Shown here one piece after another: positions 8,588 through 15,914 of a stretch of 26,513 bases of DNA. The notes beneath the pieces are model-generated. The model made no database searches and was not told the origin of the DNA. It saw only the letters and a list, made by a program, of their open reading frames with translations. The translations under genes were made by a program, and so were the position numbers. The first letter of the stretch is position 1. Each line of letters begins with the position of its first letter. The stretch is from a virus: IMG/VR virus record IMGVR_UViG_3300030060_001445, positions 1-26,513 of that record; one strand, written 5' to 3'.

Positions 8588-8836
8588 ATGGATAATCAAG
8601 AGATATTAAAGGCCATAGCTGTCCTTGCTGATAAGGTGAGTAGCTATCATGAACGTTTATTAGCAATGGAAAGAGACCATAAAAATCATGTACAAGGATG
8701 CACATGTCATGACAAATCAAAGGAAATAGCTAAAGGTCCAGATTATCCAAGTGCGGGAAGACCTTTAACAGAAGACGAAAGATTATTTGTTCAAGAAAAT
8801 ATAGCTAAACATAAAGCAGCAGCTAATGTCTCCTAA
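8588..8836 (+). CDS. Small hypothetical protein with CxC motif
   Basis: An 82-residue protein with a good ribosome binding site (AGGAG, 6 bases before ATG). The N-terminal half looks like one amphipathic helix (MDNQEILKAIAVLADKVSS through HERLLAMERDHKNH). A short GCTCHDK segment follows at about residues 37-43, with histidine and cysteine side chains that could bind metal, then a polar tail. I do not recognise the family. It is the third gene of the plus-strand island, and its last bases overlap the start of a cysteine-rich microprotein at 8826, so the two may be translated together. Confidence 0.65.
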   Translation: MDNQEILKAIAVLADKVSSYHERLLAMERDHKNHVQGCTCHDKSKEIAKGPDYPSAGRPLTEDERLFVQENIAKHKAAANVS

Positions 8837-8906
8837 TTGTCCTACTTGTGGATGTGAAAAAGAAAAATGTATTTGTGATAATTTTTGTGAAAATTGTGGA
8901 GCTTAG
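8826..8906 (+). CDS. 26-residue cysteine-rich microprotein
   Basis: ATG at 8826 lies inside the end of the preceding gene (11-base overlap, different frame) and the frame ends with TAG at 8906. The product has seven cysteines in 26 residues, arranged CPTCGC, then CIC, then CENCG, so it carries two CxxC knuckles of zinc-ribbon type. Such density is unlikely in random AT-rich sequence. No strong ribosome binding site is visible, so expression would depend on coupling to the upstream gene. The stop codon overlaps that of the convergent minus-strand gene at 8903. A metal-binding peptide is the natural guess; the function is unknown. Confidence 0.5.
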   Translation: MSPNCPTCGCEKEKCICDNFCENCGA

Positions 8907-9160
8907 TCGTCTTTAGTTTTTCCAAACACATCCGGTAATTTTACAACTTTTATTTCAACACTTTTTTCAATGTCAGCTTCTGTTGTATCTGTTTCTGGAT
9001 TATTAACATCCGCTTTAGCATGATCATCTGAATCATAATCGCTACCAGTTTTTTTATTTTTTATTTCAACATGCACTTCTGGTTGAATAATAGGAATTTC
9101 TTGGCCTTCTGCCGTATAAGTTCCAACTTGTTTTGATTCTTGTACTTTCTTAAATGTCAT
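8903..9160 (-). CDS. Small acidic hypothetical protein
   Basis: An 85-residue protein starting MTFKKVQESKQVGTYTAEGQ, with IPIIQPEVHVEIKNKKTG and a polar central stretch rich in Asp and Thr (residues about 40-65) that is probably disordered, then EIKVVKLPDVFGK. The two ordered ends resemble beta strands. It is the last gene of the right-hand minus-strand operon: its ATG overlaps the previous stop (TAATG), GGAG sits 8 bases upstream, and its own stop overlaps that of the plus-strand microprotein. I do not recognise a family. Confidence 0.65.
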   Translation of the reverse strand: MTFKKVQESKQVGTYTAEGQEIPIIQPEVHVEIKNKKTGSDYDSDDHAKADVNNPETDTTEADIEKSVEIKVVKLPDVFGKTKDD

Positions 9161-9492
9161 TATGTTATCTCCATTACACTGACTAAAATTTTTATGTCAG
9201 CCCCTGTTAAAGTTATTGTATCTGCTTTTTCTAAAACAATTGGTTGATCTAATAATTGTAGTTGTGCACCGTCCGCCATACTATCTTTATAGAGTTCGGT
9301 TGTAACACTAGCACTAGAATCAACAACTGCAACTGTTGTAGTTACAGCTCCTCCACTTTCATTAGATATATAAATACTTTTAACTAATGTCGTTGTAGGT
9401 AAAATAGGAGGGATAGCTCCCTCATTAGCTGTAGGAACAGTATAAACTGTTCCTGTTCCTGTTTTAGAAAAACTTAAAAATGCATCAGCCAA
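9160..9492 (-). CDS. Small beta-rich virion-type protein, TTG start
   Basis: A 110-residue protein whose pattern (KSIYISNESGGAVTTTVAVV, then LLDQPIVLEKADTITLTG) is typical of small beta-sandwich proteins found beside tail genes in marine phages. It resembles the 118-residue protein at 21131-21487 in the order of strands: isoleucine-rich strand, short DVY/AVV strand, LxLLD or IELID, then a strand before the end. The start is TTG at 9492; AAGGAG lies 8 bases upstream, a good position, and the frame overlaps the end of the 55-residue gene by 8 bases. Probably a decoration or tail accessory protein; the role is inferred from context. Confidence 0.68.
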   Translation of the reverse strand: MADAFLSFSKTGTGTVYTVPTANEGAIPPILPTTTLVKSIYISNESGGAVTTTVAVVDSSASVTTELYKDSMADGAQLQLLDQPIVLEKADTITLTGADIKILVSVMEIT

Positions 9493-9652
9493 GGAACCAA
9501 CTCCTTGCTGTAGACTCGTCTTTTAAATCTTGTTGAAAACCAAAATTTAATTGTTGAGTTATTTGTTCAAGCAAACGAATAAGAACATCAAATTGAGAAG
9601 GTTCGTATTCTGGTGTTGCTTGAGGAAATCTTGTTGTACTTATTTTAGCCAT
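9485..9652 (-). CDS. Small conserved-type protein next to the nozzle gene
   Basis: A 55-residue protein starting MAKISTTRFPQATPEYEPSQ, continuing with a helix (FDVLIRLLEQITQQLNFGFQ) and ending ARSWFLG. This arrangement, TTRFP, then an amphipathic helix, then a WFLG-type end, matches a small protein I recall directly downstream of the stabilisation/nozzle gene in many environmental podoviruses. ATG at 9652 overlaps the nozzle gene stop (TAATG), with GGAGG 6 bases upstream. Its end carries the ribosome binding site for the next gene and overlaps it by 8 bases. Likely a tail-associated small protein; function unknown. Confidence 0.72.
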   Translation of the reverse strand: MAKISTTRFPQATPEYEPSQFDVLIRLLEQITQQLNFGFQQDLKDESTARSWFLG

Positions 9653-11496
9653 TATCTGCCTCCATCTGGTTGAACATCAAGTCTTAAAGTTCCATATCGC
9701 CAGTTATCACCTACTGCATCGCTTTGAACTTTAATGTTAGCTTGTCTTCCCCTACCTCTTATATCAAATTTTTCCGTAGTAGGCACTACTGTTCTTGTAA
9801 CTGTAGTAGGAGTACTTGAACTAGGGTATGTTTTAAATTTTAATGTAATATCTACTGATCCTGCTAAATCTTTAAAGTTTGGTATACCTCTTCCTATATG
9901 TAAAAAAGGTTGCCCATCAGCAATATCAAAATCACCTGATTCAATATATGCATCAATTGCTGCACTTACATTATCCGTTCCAGTTTCTTGTTGATATATG
10001 TTAGAAGCTCCCGCTGTTACTCCTAATACCGAAGGAGTTGTTCCTGTATTTGTAGTTACATAATAAGATGCATAAGGTTTTTCATACACGCCATAATCTT
10101 GCCATGCAGTTCTTGCTAAACTACCAACAGACCAACAATTTTCTAAATAATTATAAGTAACAAAACGATCTATTTGTTGAGCATTAAGACTACAATAAAA
10201 CCAAGTTACCTCATTAAACTCTGAATTAACTGCTGCATAAGTTTCAGGTTGCGTTGTAATATTAAAATCTTCAAAAACATAATCTTGTACACTGCAAGGC
10301 ATCTTAGATATAGCACCATCAAATTTATAAAAAGAATTTTGTGACATCCAAAAAGCTGTGCCATTTACATCAACTGCACAGTGTTGAGAAACTGCTCCAC
10401 AGTTTGCTCCTATTTGAGAAAGATTAAAAGTAAATGGTGCACCAACAAATTGTAATGCATGTAAACTCGTATCTGTCCAAACAAGAACAGCATTACGAGA
10501 ACGAATAGCATCCATAATTTTAGATCCATCTTGTATTCTATAAGATCCTGCTGTGTTAGTTGCTGTAGGTGTCCAAGTGCTGTAATCTTCTTGTGAAGAA
10601 AAACGTAGAAATAAATCATCAGCTGTTGATGTACTTCCTATGGTAGTTTCTGTTCCAAATAAAAATACATGTCTATCAGGCATAGATATTAAATTAAATC
10701 GTGATTTACTTGGCGCATTACTTACAACGGTTGCTCTATTACTTGTTAATCCCGATGATGTATTCCATACATATGTTGCTCCACCTGAAACCGTAGCTAA
10801 TAAATCTTCACCAAAATTATCTAAAGACCAATTGCGTCCATTAATAGTAACTGTAGATGTTGAACGAGGTGTGTTCCATGTACTTGTATTCCATGTTCCT
10901 GTTCCCCATCCATAACCATAAGCAGAAGCTGCTAGCCCAATACCAATTTGATAAGCAGCAGATACGGTTCCTCCACCAGTTCCTGTTCCGCTGGCCGTGG
11001 TTCCTGTGTAAGTTACTTTATATGTATTAGCATCTACGTATTGAGTTATTTCAAACTCTTTATTCATATCTAAACCATTAACAACATTAGTTGCTGATCC
11101 ATTATCAAAAGTTACAAAGTCTCCAACTTGCGCTCCGTGTGCATTATCTGTAACAGTAACAACGGAACTTCCACTTACGGTTGCAAATGGATTACTTAAC
11201 CCTGTTTCTGTAACTCTAATAGGCGTAACATCGTAAGCCGCACCTTCTGAATAAATATATAATTTTCTATCTGTTCCAATGGCCGTGTACCGTATGCCGT
11301 CAAGATCTGTCCATGCATGCATGTCTCGTACAACTCCAATTAATTTATCACTAATAAGTTCTACCCACCCACCAATCTTTTCTGGTAAGCCATATCTAAA
11401 ACGAACCATATCAGAATCAGTCCAACGACCTGCAGCCCCGTATTCAGTATCCTGTTTATCAATGCCAGGGGCAAATGCTATTTTCGTTAAAGGCAT
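9652..11496 (-). CDS. P22 gp10-like packaged-DNA stabilisation / tail nozzle protein
   Basis: A 614-residue protein with the N-terminal signature FAPGIDKQDTEYG followed by GRWTDSDMVRFRYG and LPEKIGGW. This is the hallmark of the phage stabilisation protein family related to P22 gp10 and to the nozzle protein of SU10-like phages. The body is beta-rich with propeller-like repeats (WTDTSLHALQFVG, AFWMSQNSFYKFDG, VTWFYCSL). Residues about 105-180 contain an inserted beta domain beginning VSGSSVVTVTDNAHG that looks Ig/Ub-like. The C-terminus carries a short RGRGRQANIKVQS strand pair typical of the family. In podoviruses this protein forms the lower tail tube closing the head. Its ATG overlaps the preceding fibre-like gene stop (TAATG). 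The family call is from recognised motifs. Confidence 0.85.
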   Translation of the reverse strand: MPLTKIAFAPGIDKQDTEYGAAGRWTDSDMVRFRYGLPEKIGGWVELISDKLIGVVRDMHAWTDLDGIRYTAIGTDRKLYIYSEGAAYDVTPIRVTETGLSNPFATVSGSSVVTVTDNAHGAQVGDFVTFDNGSATNVVNGLDMNKEFEITQYVDANTYKVTYTGTTASGTGTGGGTVSAAYQIGIGLAASAYGYGWGTGTWNTSTWNTPRSTSTVTINGRNWSLDNFGEDLLATVSGGATYVWNTSSGLTSNRATVVSNAPSKSRFNLISMPDRHVFLFGTETTIGSTSTADDLFLRFSSQEDYSTWTPTATNTAGSYRIQDGSKIMDAIRSRNAVLVWTDTSLHALQFVGAPFTFNLSQIGANCGAVSQHCAVDVNGTAFWMSQNSFYKFDGAISKMPCSVQDYVFEDFNITTQPETYAAVNSEFNEVTWFYCSLNAQQIDRFVTYNYLENCWSVGSLARTAWQDYGVYEKPYASYYVTTNTGTTPSVLGVTAGASNIYQQETGTDNVSAAIDAYIESGDFDIADGQPFLHIGRGIPNFKDLAGSVDITLKFKTYPSSSTPTTVTRTVVPTTEKFDIRGRGRQANIKVQSDAVGDNWRYGTLRLDVQPDGGR

Positions 11497-12392
11497 TATG
11501 TAGTCCTCATAAATCTATAGTATACTTCACCAGCACCACCTGCAGCACCGCCAGAAGAACCAGGTTCAGTTCCACCACCGCCACCACCAGATCCTCTGGT
11601 TCCTGCTGTCCCACCGCTTGACCCGTTTGGTCCACCAGCACCGCCAGAAACATTTCCAGCATAAGAAGCACCACCTGTTCCTCCACCGATAGTACAGTTA
11701 TCACCACCACAGTTTCCAGGATTAGTTCCCGCTACTCCTGCTCCTGCTTGATTAAAAGAACCTACAGGCCCTGAAGTAAATGTTGTAATATTAAGACCAT
11801 CGGTTGTAGTCCCAGTTGTAAGTCTCGTTGCTAATGTTCCAAGAGTTCCTCCTGTGCTTGCACTGTTAGAACGAAGAGGTCCTTGAACACCGCCCCCAGA
11901 AACAGATGATGCTCCTCCGCCATTTAAAGTAAGAATAGCTCCTGTTGTAGAGCCTGTTACTGTTGTATTTCCGCCAGCTCCTGATGATCCACTATAAGTT
12001 CCTGTTCCTGCTGCACCGGCACTACCAACATTAATTGTTAAAGTTTCACCACTCGTTACTGCAAAAACAACATCCGATACATATGCGCCTGAACCTCCTG
12101 CGGGACCTGCTGATTCACCACCAGCTTTATCATAATCTGCTCCTCTATAACCTCCAGATCCACCACCAACAGCATATTGAAAATGTATAGCGTTAGCGTT
12201 TGTTGGAACGGCTACTGATCCAGCAGAAGATGAATAACTTGTTGTTGTAAATAAGGTGTAAAACTCTTCCCATGATCCACTATTTTTTACATAACCATTT
12301 AAAACAGTTTTATTAGTAAAAGAAGTAGAGTCTCTTACATATAGCTCTGATGTTTCACGCCATGTTCCACCGTCTTTAACGTAAACTGCCAT
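11496..12392 (-). CDS. Glycine-rich tail adhesin-like protein
   Basis: A 298-residue protein. Residues 1-50 contain three related short segments (YVKDGGTWRE, YVRDSTSFTN, YVKNSGSWEE), a repeat type common at the start of phage adhesins. After a linker, residues about 75-290 are extremely Gly/Ser-rich, with runs such as GGGSGG, GGSGAYVSDV, GGGGGG and GGAGG, ending GEVYYRFMRTT. Such glycine-rich domains resemble receptor-binding adhesins with polyglycine helices (for example T-even gp38-type), a likeness in composition only. It lies last in the fibre array directly before the nozzle gene. The start has only a weak AATAAG upstream. Likely a distal receptor-binding or spike component. Confidence 0.68.
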   Translation of the reverse strand: MAVYVKDGGTWRETSELYVRDSTSFTNKTVLNGYVKNSGSWEEFYTLFTTTSYSSSAGSVAVPTNANAIHFQYAVGGGSGGYRGADYDKAGGESAGPAGGSGAYVSDVVFAVTSGETLTINVGSAGAAGTGTYSGSSGAGGNTTVTGSTTGAILTLNGGGASSVSGGGVQGPLRSNSASTGGTLGTLATRLTTGTTTDGLNITTFTSGPVGSFNQAGAGVAGTNPGNCGGDNCTIGGGTGGASYAGNVSGGAGGPNGSSGGTAGTRGSGGGGGGTEPGSSGGAAGGAGEVYYRFMRTT

Positions 12393-12398
12393 GACTTA

Positions 12399-12650
12399 TT
12401 ATGAATATTTATACCAAACGTCTCCATCGGATCCACCAGAAGGACTAGAAGTACTAACTGTTCTAGCACCATTCCCATTTGTTCCTAAACTTGTAGAAAC
12501 AAAGGCTTGAACATCTGATCCAATAGCGACACCTAGATTTGTTCTTGATGTTCCTGCTGCAGCAACATCACTCAGATTACTTGCTTCTTGAAGAACACCT
12601 GTAATAGCTGTTCCTGAAAATTTATATTTAATTGATTCGTATGTAGGCAT
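12399..12650 (-). CDS. Mini tail-fibre protein
   Basis: An 83-residue protein with a fibre repeat unit SNLSDVAAAGTSRTNLGVAI at about residues 24-43, a short trimeric-fibre motif seen in many phage tail fibres. It ends with SSPSGGSDGDVWYKYS, an ending also frequent in marine phage fibre proteins. GGAG occurs about 7 bases before the ATG. It is far shorter than a typical tail fibre and may be an autonomous small fibre, a connector, or part of a multi-chain complex with its neighbours. Confidence 0.68.
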   Translation of the reverse strand: MPTYESIKYKFSGTAITGVLQEASNLSDVAAAGTSRTNLGVAIGSDVQAFVSTSLGTNGNGARTVSTSSPSGGSDGDVWYKYS

Positions 12651-12651
12651 A

Positions 12652-13368
12652 TTACTTCTCCGTTAATTTCCAACCGTAAGTTGCACCTGAATACACTAAT
12701 GAAAAAGCTGCACCTTCGGTAGCTACTGTTAAGTCTGATGTTTGACCATCTATTTTTAAACTATTTCTTCCTACTGTTAAGTTATTTGTATCAAAAGCAT
12801 TTGCCACATCAACAAATCGTACTTCATCTCCCACTGCAGGAGCTGCTGGTAATGTTATAGTAGCTACTCCTCCTGATGTATCTACAAATATTTTATCACC
12901 AGGAAATGCTGTGTATGTTCCTGTTTTTGTTAACCAATCTGTTCCTGATGTTTGAAGATTATACCAATTGGTTCCATCTGTTGCGAGAAAAACACTAGTG
13001 CTTGGTTGTATAACATAGGTATTACCTGCCCCACCAAGACGCATTGTAATAGTATAAGAAGCGCTATCATTACGAAGAAAAAATGTTTTCTGTGTAGCAG
13101 CAACTTGAATAATAAAGTTTGATCCGTGACCTGTGAATATAATAGCCGATTGTCTATTTTCATTATCAGCTTGTGTAGAACTAATTGTATTAGCTACAGT
13201 TAAAACATAAGGGCTAGAAGCAGCAGATAAATTTTTTGTGTAAACTCCTGCAATTGAATATTCTATACCATATTGTAAATTGTTATTAGTTGTATTACCC
13301 CAAGCATTTGCTTGTTCACCTGAGCCAATAAGCTCTAGTTGTAATAATGATGAATATGTTGATGTCAT
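12652..13368 (-). CDS. Tail-fibre-type protein
   Basis: A 238-residue protein beginning MTSTYSSLLQLELIGSGEQA then NAWGNTTNNNL. This N-terminus (LxLxxxGxxxGxWGxxxN) is a common start of marine phage fibre proteins. The body is beta-rich, with NTYVIQPSTSVFLATDGTNW, and contains a small strand repeat before GDEVRFVDVANAFDTNNLTV and GRNSLKIDGQ, a pattern typical of phage fibre or baseplate-associated domains. The ATG has AGGAT upstream. A host-attachment role is inferred. Confidence 0.7.
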   Translation of the reverse strand: MTSTYSSLLQLELIGSGEQANAWGNTTNNNLQYGIEYSIAGVYTKNLSAASSPYVLTVANTISSTQADNENRQSAIIFTGHGSNFIIQVAATQKTFFLRNDSASYTITMRLGGAGNTYVIQPSTSVFLATDGTNWYNLQTSGTDWLTKTGTYTAFPGDKIFVDTSGGVATITLPAAPAVGDEVRFVDVANAFDTNNLTVGRNSLKIDGQTSDLTVATEGAAFSLVYSGATYGWKLTEK

Positions 13369-13376
13369 AATTTATC

Positions 13377-14078
13377 CTATGCTGCGTCTCTCCAAGTCAT
13401 TGTAACAGAATCGTCTACTTCTGTCCATGTTGTTGTTACCGAATCGTCTACTTCTATCCAACCATAAACTGCTGTAGCATCTGATAATGATAAACTCATT
13501 CCAAATCCTGTAACCTCTACATCTCCATTTAATTGAATAGTAGGAGTGCCTAATTCTGTTGAAATAAGGGTTAAAGGAGTTAAAAGAACATTTGCATTGG
13601 TATTAACTACCACCCCACTATTATTTAAAGTAGAGGTAATGGCTTGTCCTGTAACGGAAATATTTACATTTTGTATAGCTACAACGCTAGGAGTTCCTAA
13701 AGCTGTTTGAAGATCTTCACCAACTGGTTGAGGATTAGTAGAACTTAAAGCAGTTGCTGTTCCTTGCGTAATAGTAAGACCAGCACCTGTAACATTAATA
13801 TTTGGTGAATCAACAACGATAGATTCTTCACCTAAAGCCGCAGTTAAGTCTAAACCAGCAAGAGTAACTTCTGCATTACCACCTGCTGATACACCTGAGC
13901 CACCAATAGTAACAGAAGTTGATACACCTGTTACACTTACATTTGGATTAGCAATGGCTACAACACTTGCTGTTCCGAGAGCCGAGGTTAATGAAACACC
14001 GGTAACGGCTACATTAGCATCTATCGTGGCCTGAGAAGCAAAAGCGGTCTCAGCAAAACTTGCTCCCGCAAAAGACAT
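13377..14078 (-). CDS. Repeat-containing virion protein (beta-repeat)
   Basis: A 233-residue protein built almost wholly from about eight repeats of roughly 22 residues, each near the pattern NVxVTGxxLTSALGTxSVVA. The family of VTGxxLTxxLG repeats is frequent in marine phage structural proteins and forms elongated beta fibres or decorations. The last 30 residues contain a near-exact tandem pair, IEVDDSVTTTW and TEVDDSVTMTW. The ATG overlaps the preceding stop (TAATG). An adhesive or surface fibre role is inferred. Confidence 0.72.
   Translation of the reverse strand: MSFAGASFAETAFASQATIDANVAVTGVSLTSALGTASVVAIANPNVSVTGVSTSVTIGGSGVSAGGNAEVTLAGLDLTAALGEESIVVDSPNINVTGAGLTITQGTATALSSTNPQPVGEDLQTALGTPSVVAIQNVNISVTGQAITSTLNNSGVVVNTNANVLLTPLTLISTELGTPTIQLNGDVEVTGFGMSLSLSDATAVYGWIEVDDSVTTTWTEVDDSVTMTWRDAA
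13457..14021 (-). repeat. Tandem protein-coding repeats inside the beta-repeat gene
   Basis: Approximate span of the eight degenerate units of about 66 bases. The units have diverged at the DNA level (no long exact copies), so they look old rather than recently slipped. A younger, nearly identical pair encodes the tandem EVDDSVT segments at about 13386-13460. Confidence 0.55.
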
Positions 14079-14293
14079 TAGAGTGTATCCATCTCAGCCT
14101 TAACGGCCGCCCAGTTTAATTCACTATGAGGATTAGTTAATGTTGTAATAGCTTCATTGTCGCTAGTAGCACCAGTAACCCATTTAACTTTATTAAAATC
14201 TTCTTCTGTTTCAATTTTACCCTCGTAAATATATTGAGTATTTGGTTTTAAATTTTTTACAGCTTTATCAAATTTTAATAATTCTAATATCAT
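14078..14293 (-). CDS. Small tail-fibre chaperone-like protein
   Basis: A 71-residue protein, MILELLKFDKAVKNLKPNTQ then YEGKIETEEDFNKVKWVTG. The opening pattern (helix with AxxxLxPNxxY, then a charged segment, then VxW) resembles the short N-terminal domain of marine-phage fibre assembly chaperones, here without the C-terminal domain seen in the 101- and 112-residue relatives. It lies immediately after the NGGTG-type fibre gene at 14295-14912, the usual place for a chaperone. Function is inferred from size, place and this limited likeness. Confidence 0.5.
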   Translation of the reverse strand: MILELLKFDKAVKNLKPNTQYIYEGKIETEEDFNKVKWVTGATSDNEAITTLTNPHSELNWAAVKAEMDTL

Positions 14294-14294
14294 G

Positions 14295-14912
14295 TTAAGC
14301 CCCTATTTCTTGTGCAATTAAATACCCTGTCATACTATCATAACCATAATAAGCAGTTCCACCCCACGGGGCAGCTCCTTGCATCTTATAGTTGACCACG
14401 TCCGTCGTGTTCGGCGAGTCTATTATTGTAATTGTTGGTGCATCTAAACCAGCATTTAAACTACCAGCTGAATTATCAGTATCAGAAGCAATGTTAGAAA
14501 TACCAGCACTTTGAGCAGATAAATTAGAATAAGTACCACCATCAATATTTCTTAATATTTTTGTACTTGCTCCACTTTGAACATCACTATCTTGAAAATA
14601 ATATTGAATGTAACACATAAAAAGAATTTTTGAAGATGTTGCACTTGGAGTTATACTTAAAGTATAACCAGTTATATCTGCATAAGAAGTAGTAGATGAA
14701 GTAACTGCTGCTGTAACTGAAGTAGAAGTTACCTGTAAAATTTTTCCCGTTGAAATTGCACTACTGGCTAAGGTTGTAGATCCTGTAAATTTTAATAATT
14801 GATCTGTAGTACCAGATGTTAATCCTGTACCACCATTCGCTACACCAAGCGTACCTGTAGTATTGGTAGATAAATTTACTGCTTGATTCGGTCCTAGTCT
14901 AGTTAGTGCCAT
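14295..14912 (-). CDS. Tail-fibre protein with NGGTG N-terminal module
   Basis: A 205-residue protein. Residues about 20-60 contain GVANGGTGLTSGTTDQLLKF and then GSTTLASSAISTGKILQVT, the classic ANGGTG fibre module also present in the genes at 17686 and in part at 21501. The C-terminal domain (residues about 70-205) has SYADITGYTLSITPSATSSK, then a variable middle, then IDSPNTT and a final AQEIGA. A domain of the same outline occurs in the 18595-19146 protein, which has a different N-terminal module. The ATG overlaps the previous stop (TAATG). Probably a trimeric receptor-binding fibre. Confidence 0.72.
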   Translation of the reverse strand: MALTRLGPNQAVNLSTNTTGTLGVANGGTGLTSGTTDQLLKFTGSTTLASSAISTGKILQVTSTSVTAAVTSSTTSYADITGYTLSITPSATSSKILFMCYIQYYFQDSDVQSGASTKILRNIDGGTYSNLSAQSAGISNIASDTDNSAGSLNAGLDAPTITIIDSPNTTDVVNYKMQGAAPWGGTAYYGYDSMTGYLIAQEIGA

Positions 14913-15217
14913 TACGGTTTACTCCATACGCTGTGTGTTAAGTTGCCATCAGAATCTCTTGCTAAAAGCAAATCATATGCTGCTTCATCTGTGTGGTTGG
15001 CAGGGATGTCCCTTAGATTTTGCCTAAAATCTTTTTGAGCATCTGTCATTGTTCCTCTTAATACCCACCAATCAGTTTCTTGAAGTTTTTCTAATCTAAT
15101 TTCTTTAATATATTTTAATTTATCAACTGCTTTAGGTTTGCTATTGTTATAAGCTGTAATTTCATCAGAGGTCATATCTCTTTCCCCTGTAATATTATTA
15201 AGTATTTTATATGCCAT
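14912..15217 (-). CDS. Tail-fibre assembly chaperone-like protein
   Basis: A 101-residue protein with the pattern of the phage tail assembly chaperone family (PF16778-like): IRLEKLQETDWWVLRGTM then TDAQKDFRQNLRDIPAN, in which a helix starting with Arg is followed by the ETDWxxLRG segment and the WR/FRQxLRDIP helix. In other phages such proteins assist folding or trimerisation of the adjacent fibre. It lies between two fibre genes and its start is one base after the upstream stop. Of the chaperone-like genes here, this is the clearest. Confidence 0.75.
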   Translation of the reverse strand: MAYKILNNITGERDMTSDEITAYNNSKPKAVDKLKYIKEIRLEKLQETDWWVLRGTMTDAQKDFRQNLRDIPANHTDEAAYDLLLARDSDGNLTHSVWSKP

Positions 15218-15218
15218 A

Positions 15219-15914
15219 TTAACTATCCACTATTCCGTAAACTCTAATGCGTCCTTGTGCAATATTATCATTAGCTGTTCCACCTGTTCCAGCAAATTGA
15301 AATCCAGCTATTGCAGTGCCAGTTGCTTTATAAGTAATTGATCCAATCATAGTTCTAAGAACTGCAGAATCATTAGGATACATATAGTTTGCATTAACAA
15401 CACATCTAGTACCACTATCAGGTTCAGAAACATACATTATACCTGTCATTCCACCTCTTGAAGTATCATTATTTACACCATGAGTAAAATCAACAATGGT
15501 ACCAGCTGTATTATCTCTAAAAGTAGAACTATTACTACTATCAAAACCATTTAAAGAATATTCATATTCTGATGCATCAAGTGTACCTGGTGCTGCTGTT
15601 CTAAAATTAAAACCTATTCCTGCACCAGTAGTAACTGGTATAACTCTAAAAGTTACTAAATACCTAGAATAAGTAGATGTAAAAACATTATCTACTTGAT
15701 AATAAGCTGAAGCACTTGTGCTTACTAATCCACCAACATAAACTAAACCACCACTTATTCCTGTAACCGTAGCGCCAGTTGCATCAAGTGTTGCACCAGA
15801 AGCTACATCAAGCGTAACGCCTGATGGCACTGTAAACGTATCACCGTTGTCGCCAATTGTACCAGCGGTACCTGACGCTGGTGACCATTTATCTGCTTTT
15901 ATTTCACTGCTCAT
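15219..15914 (-). CDS. Tail-fibre protein, SGxTL module plus receptor-type domain
   Basis: A 231-residue protein. Residues 1-55 carry a variant of the shared N-terminal module, MSSEIKADKW then GDNGDTFTVPSGVTLDVASG and ATLDATGATV, seemingly with an extra strand. The C-terminal domain (about 57-231) begins YVGGLVSTSASAYYQVDNVF and ends GRIRVYGIVDS, a receptor-binding domain type I recall from cyanophage and marine phage fibres. It is directly followed by the clear chaperone-like gene, so the two probably work as a pair. The ATG is right after the previous stop (TAG-ATG). Confidence 0.72.
   Translation of the reverse strand: MSSEIKADKWSPASGTAGTIGDNGDTFTVPSGVTLDVASGATLDATGATVTGISGGLVYVGGLVSTSASAYYQVDNVFTSTYSRYLVTFRVIPVTTGAGIGFNFRTAAPGTLDASEYEYSLNGFDSSNSSTFRDNTAGTIVDFTHGVNNDTSRGGMTGIMYVSEPDSGTRCVVNANYMYPNDSAVLRTMIGSITYKATGTAIAGFQFAGTGGTANDNIAQGRIRVYGIVDS

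Noticed and set aside
11507-11710. Open frame overlapping the glycine-rich adhesin in another phase
   Set aside because: It is a by-product of repetitive Gly codons, with hydrophobic low-complexity translation and no start signal.
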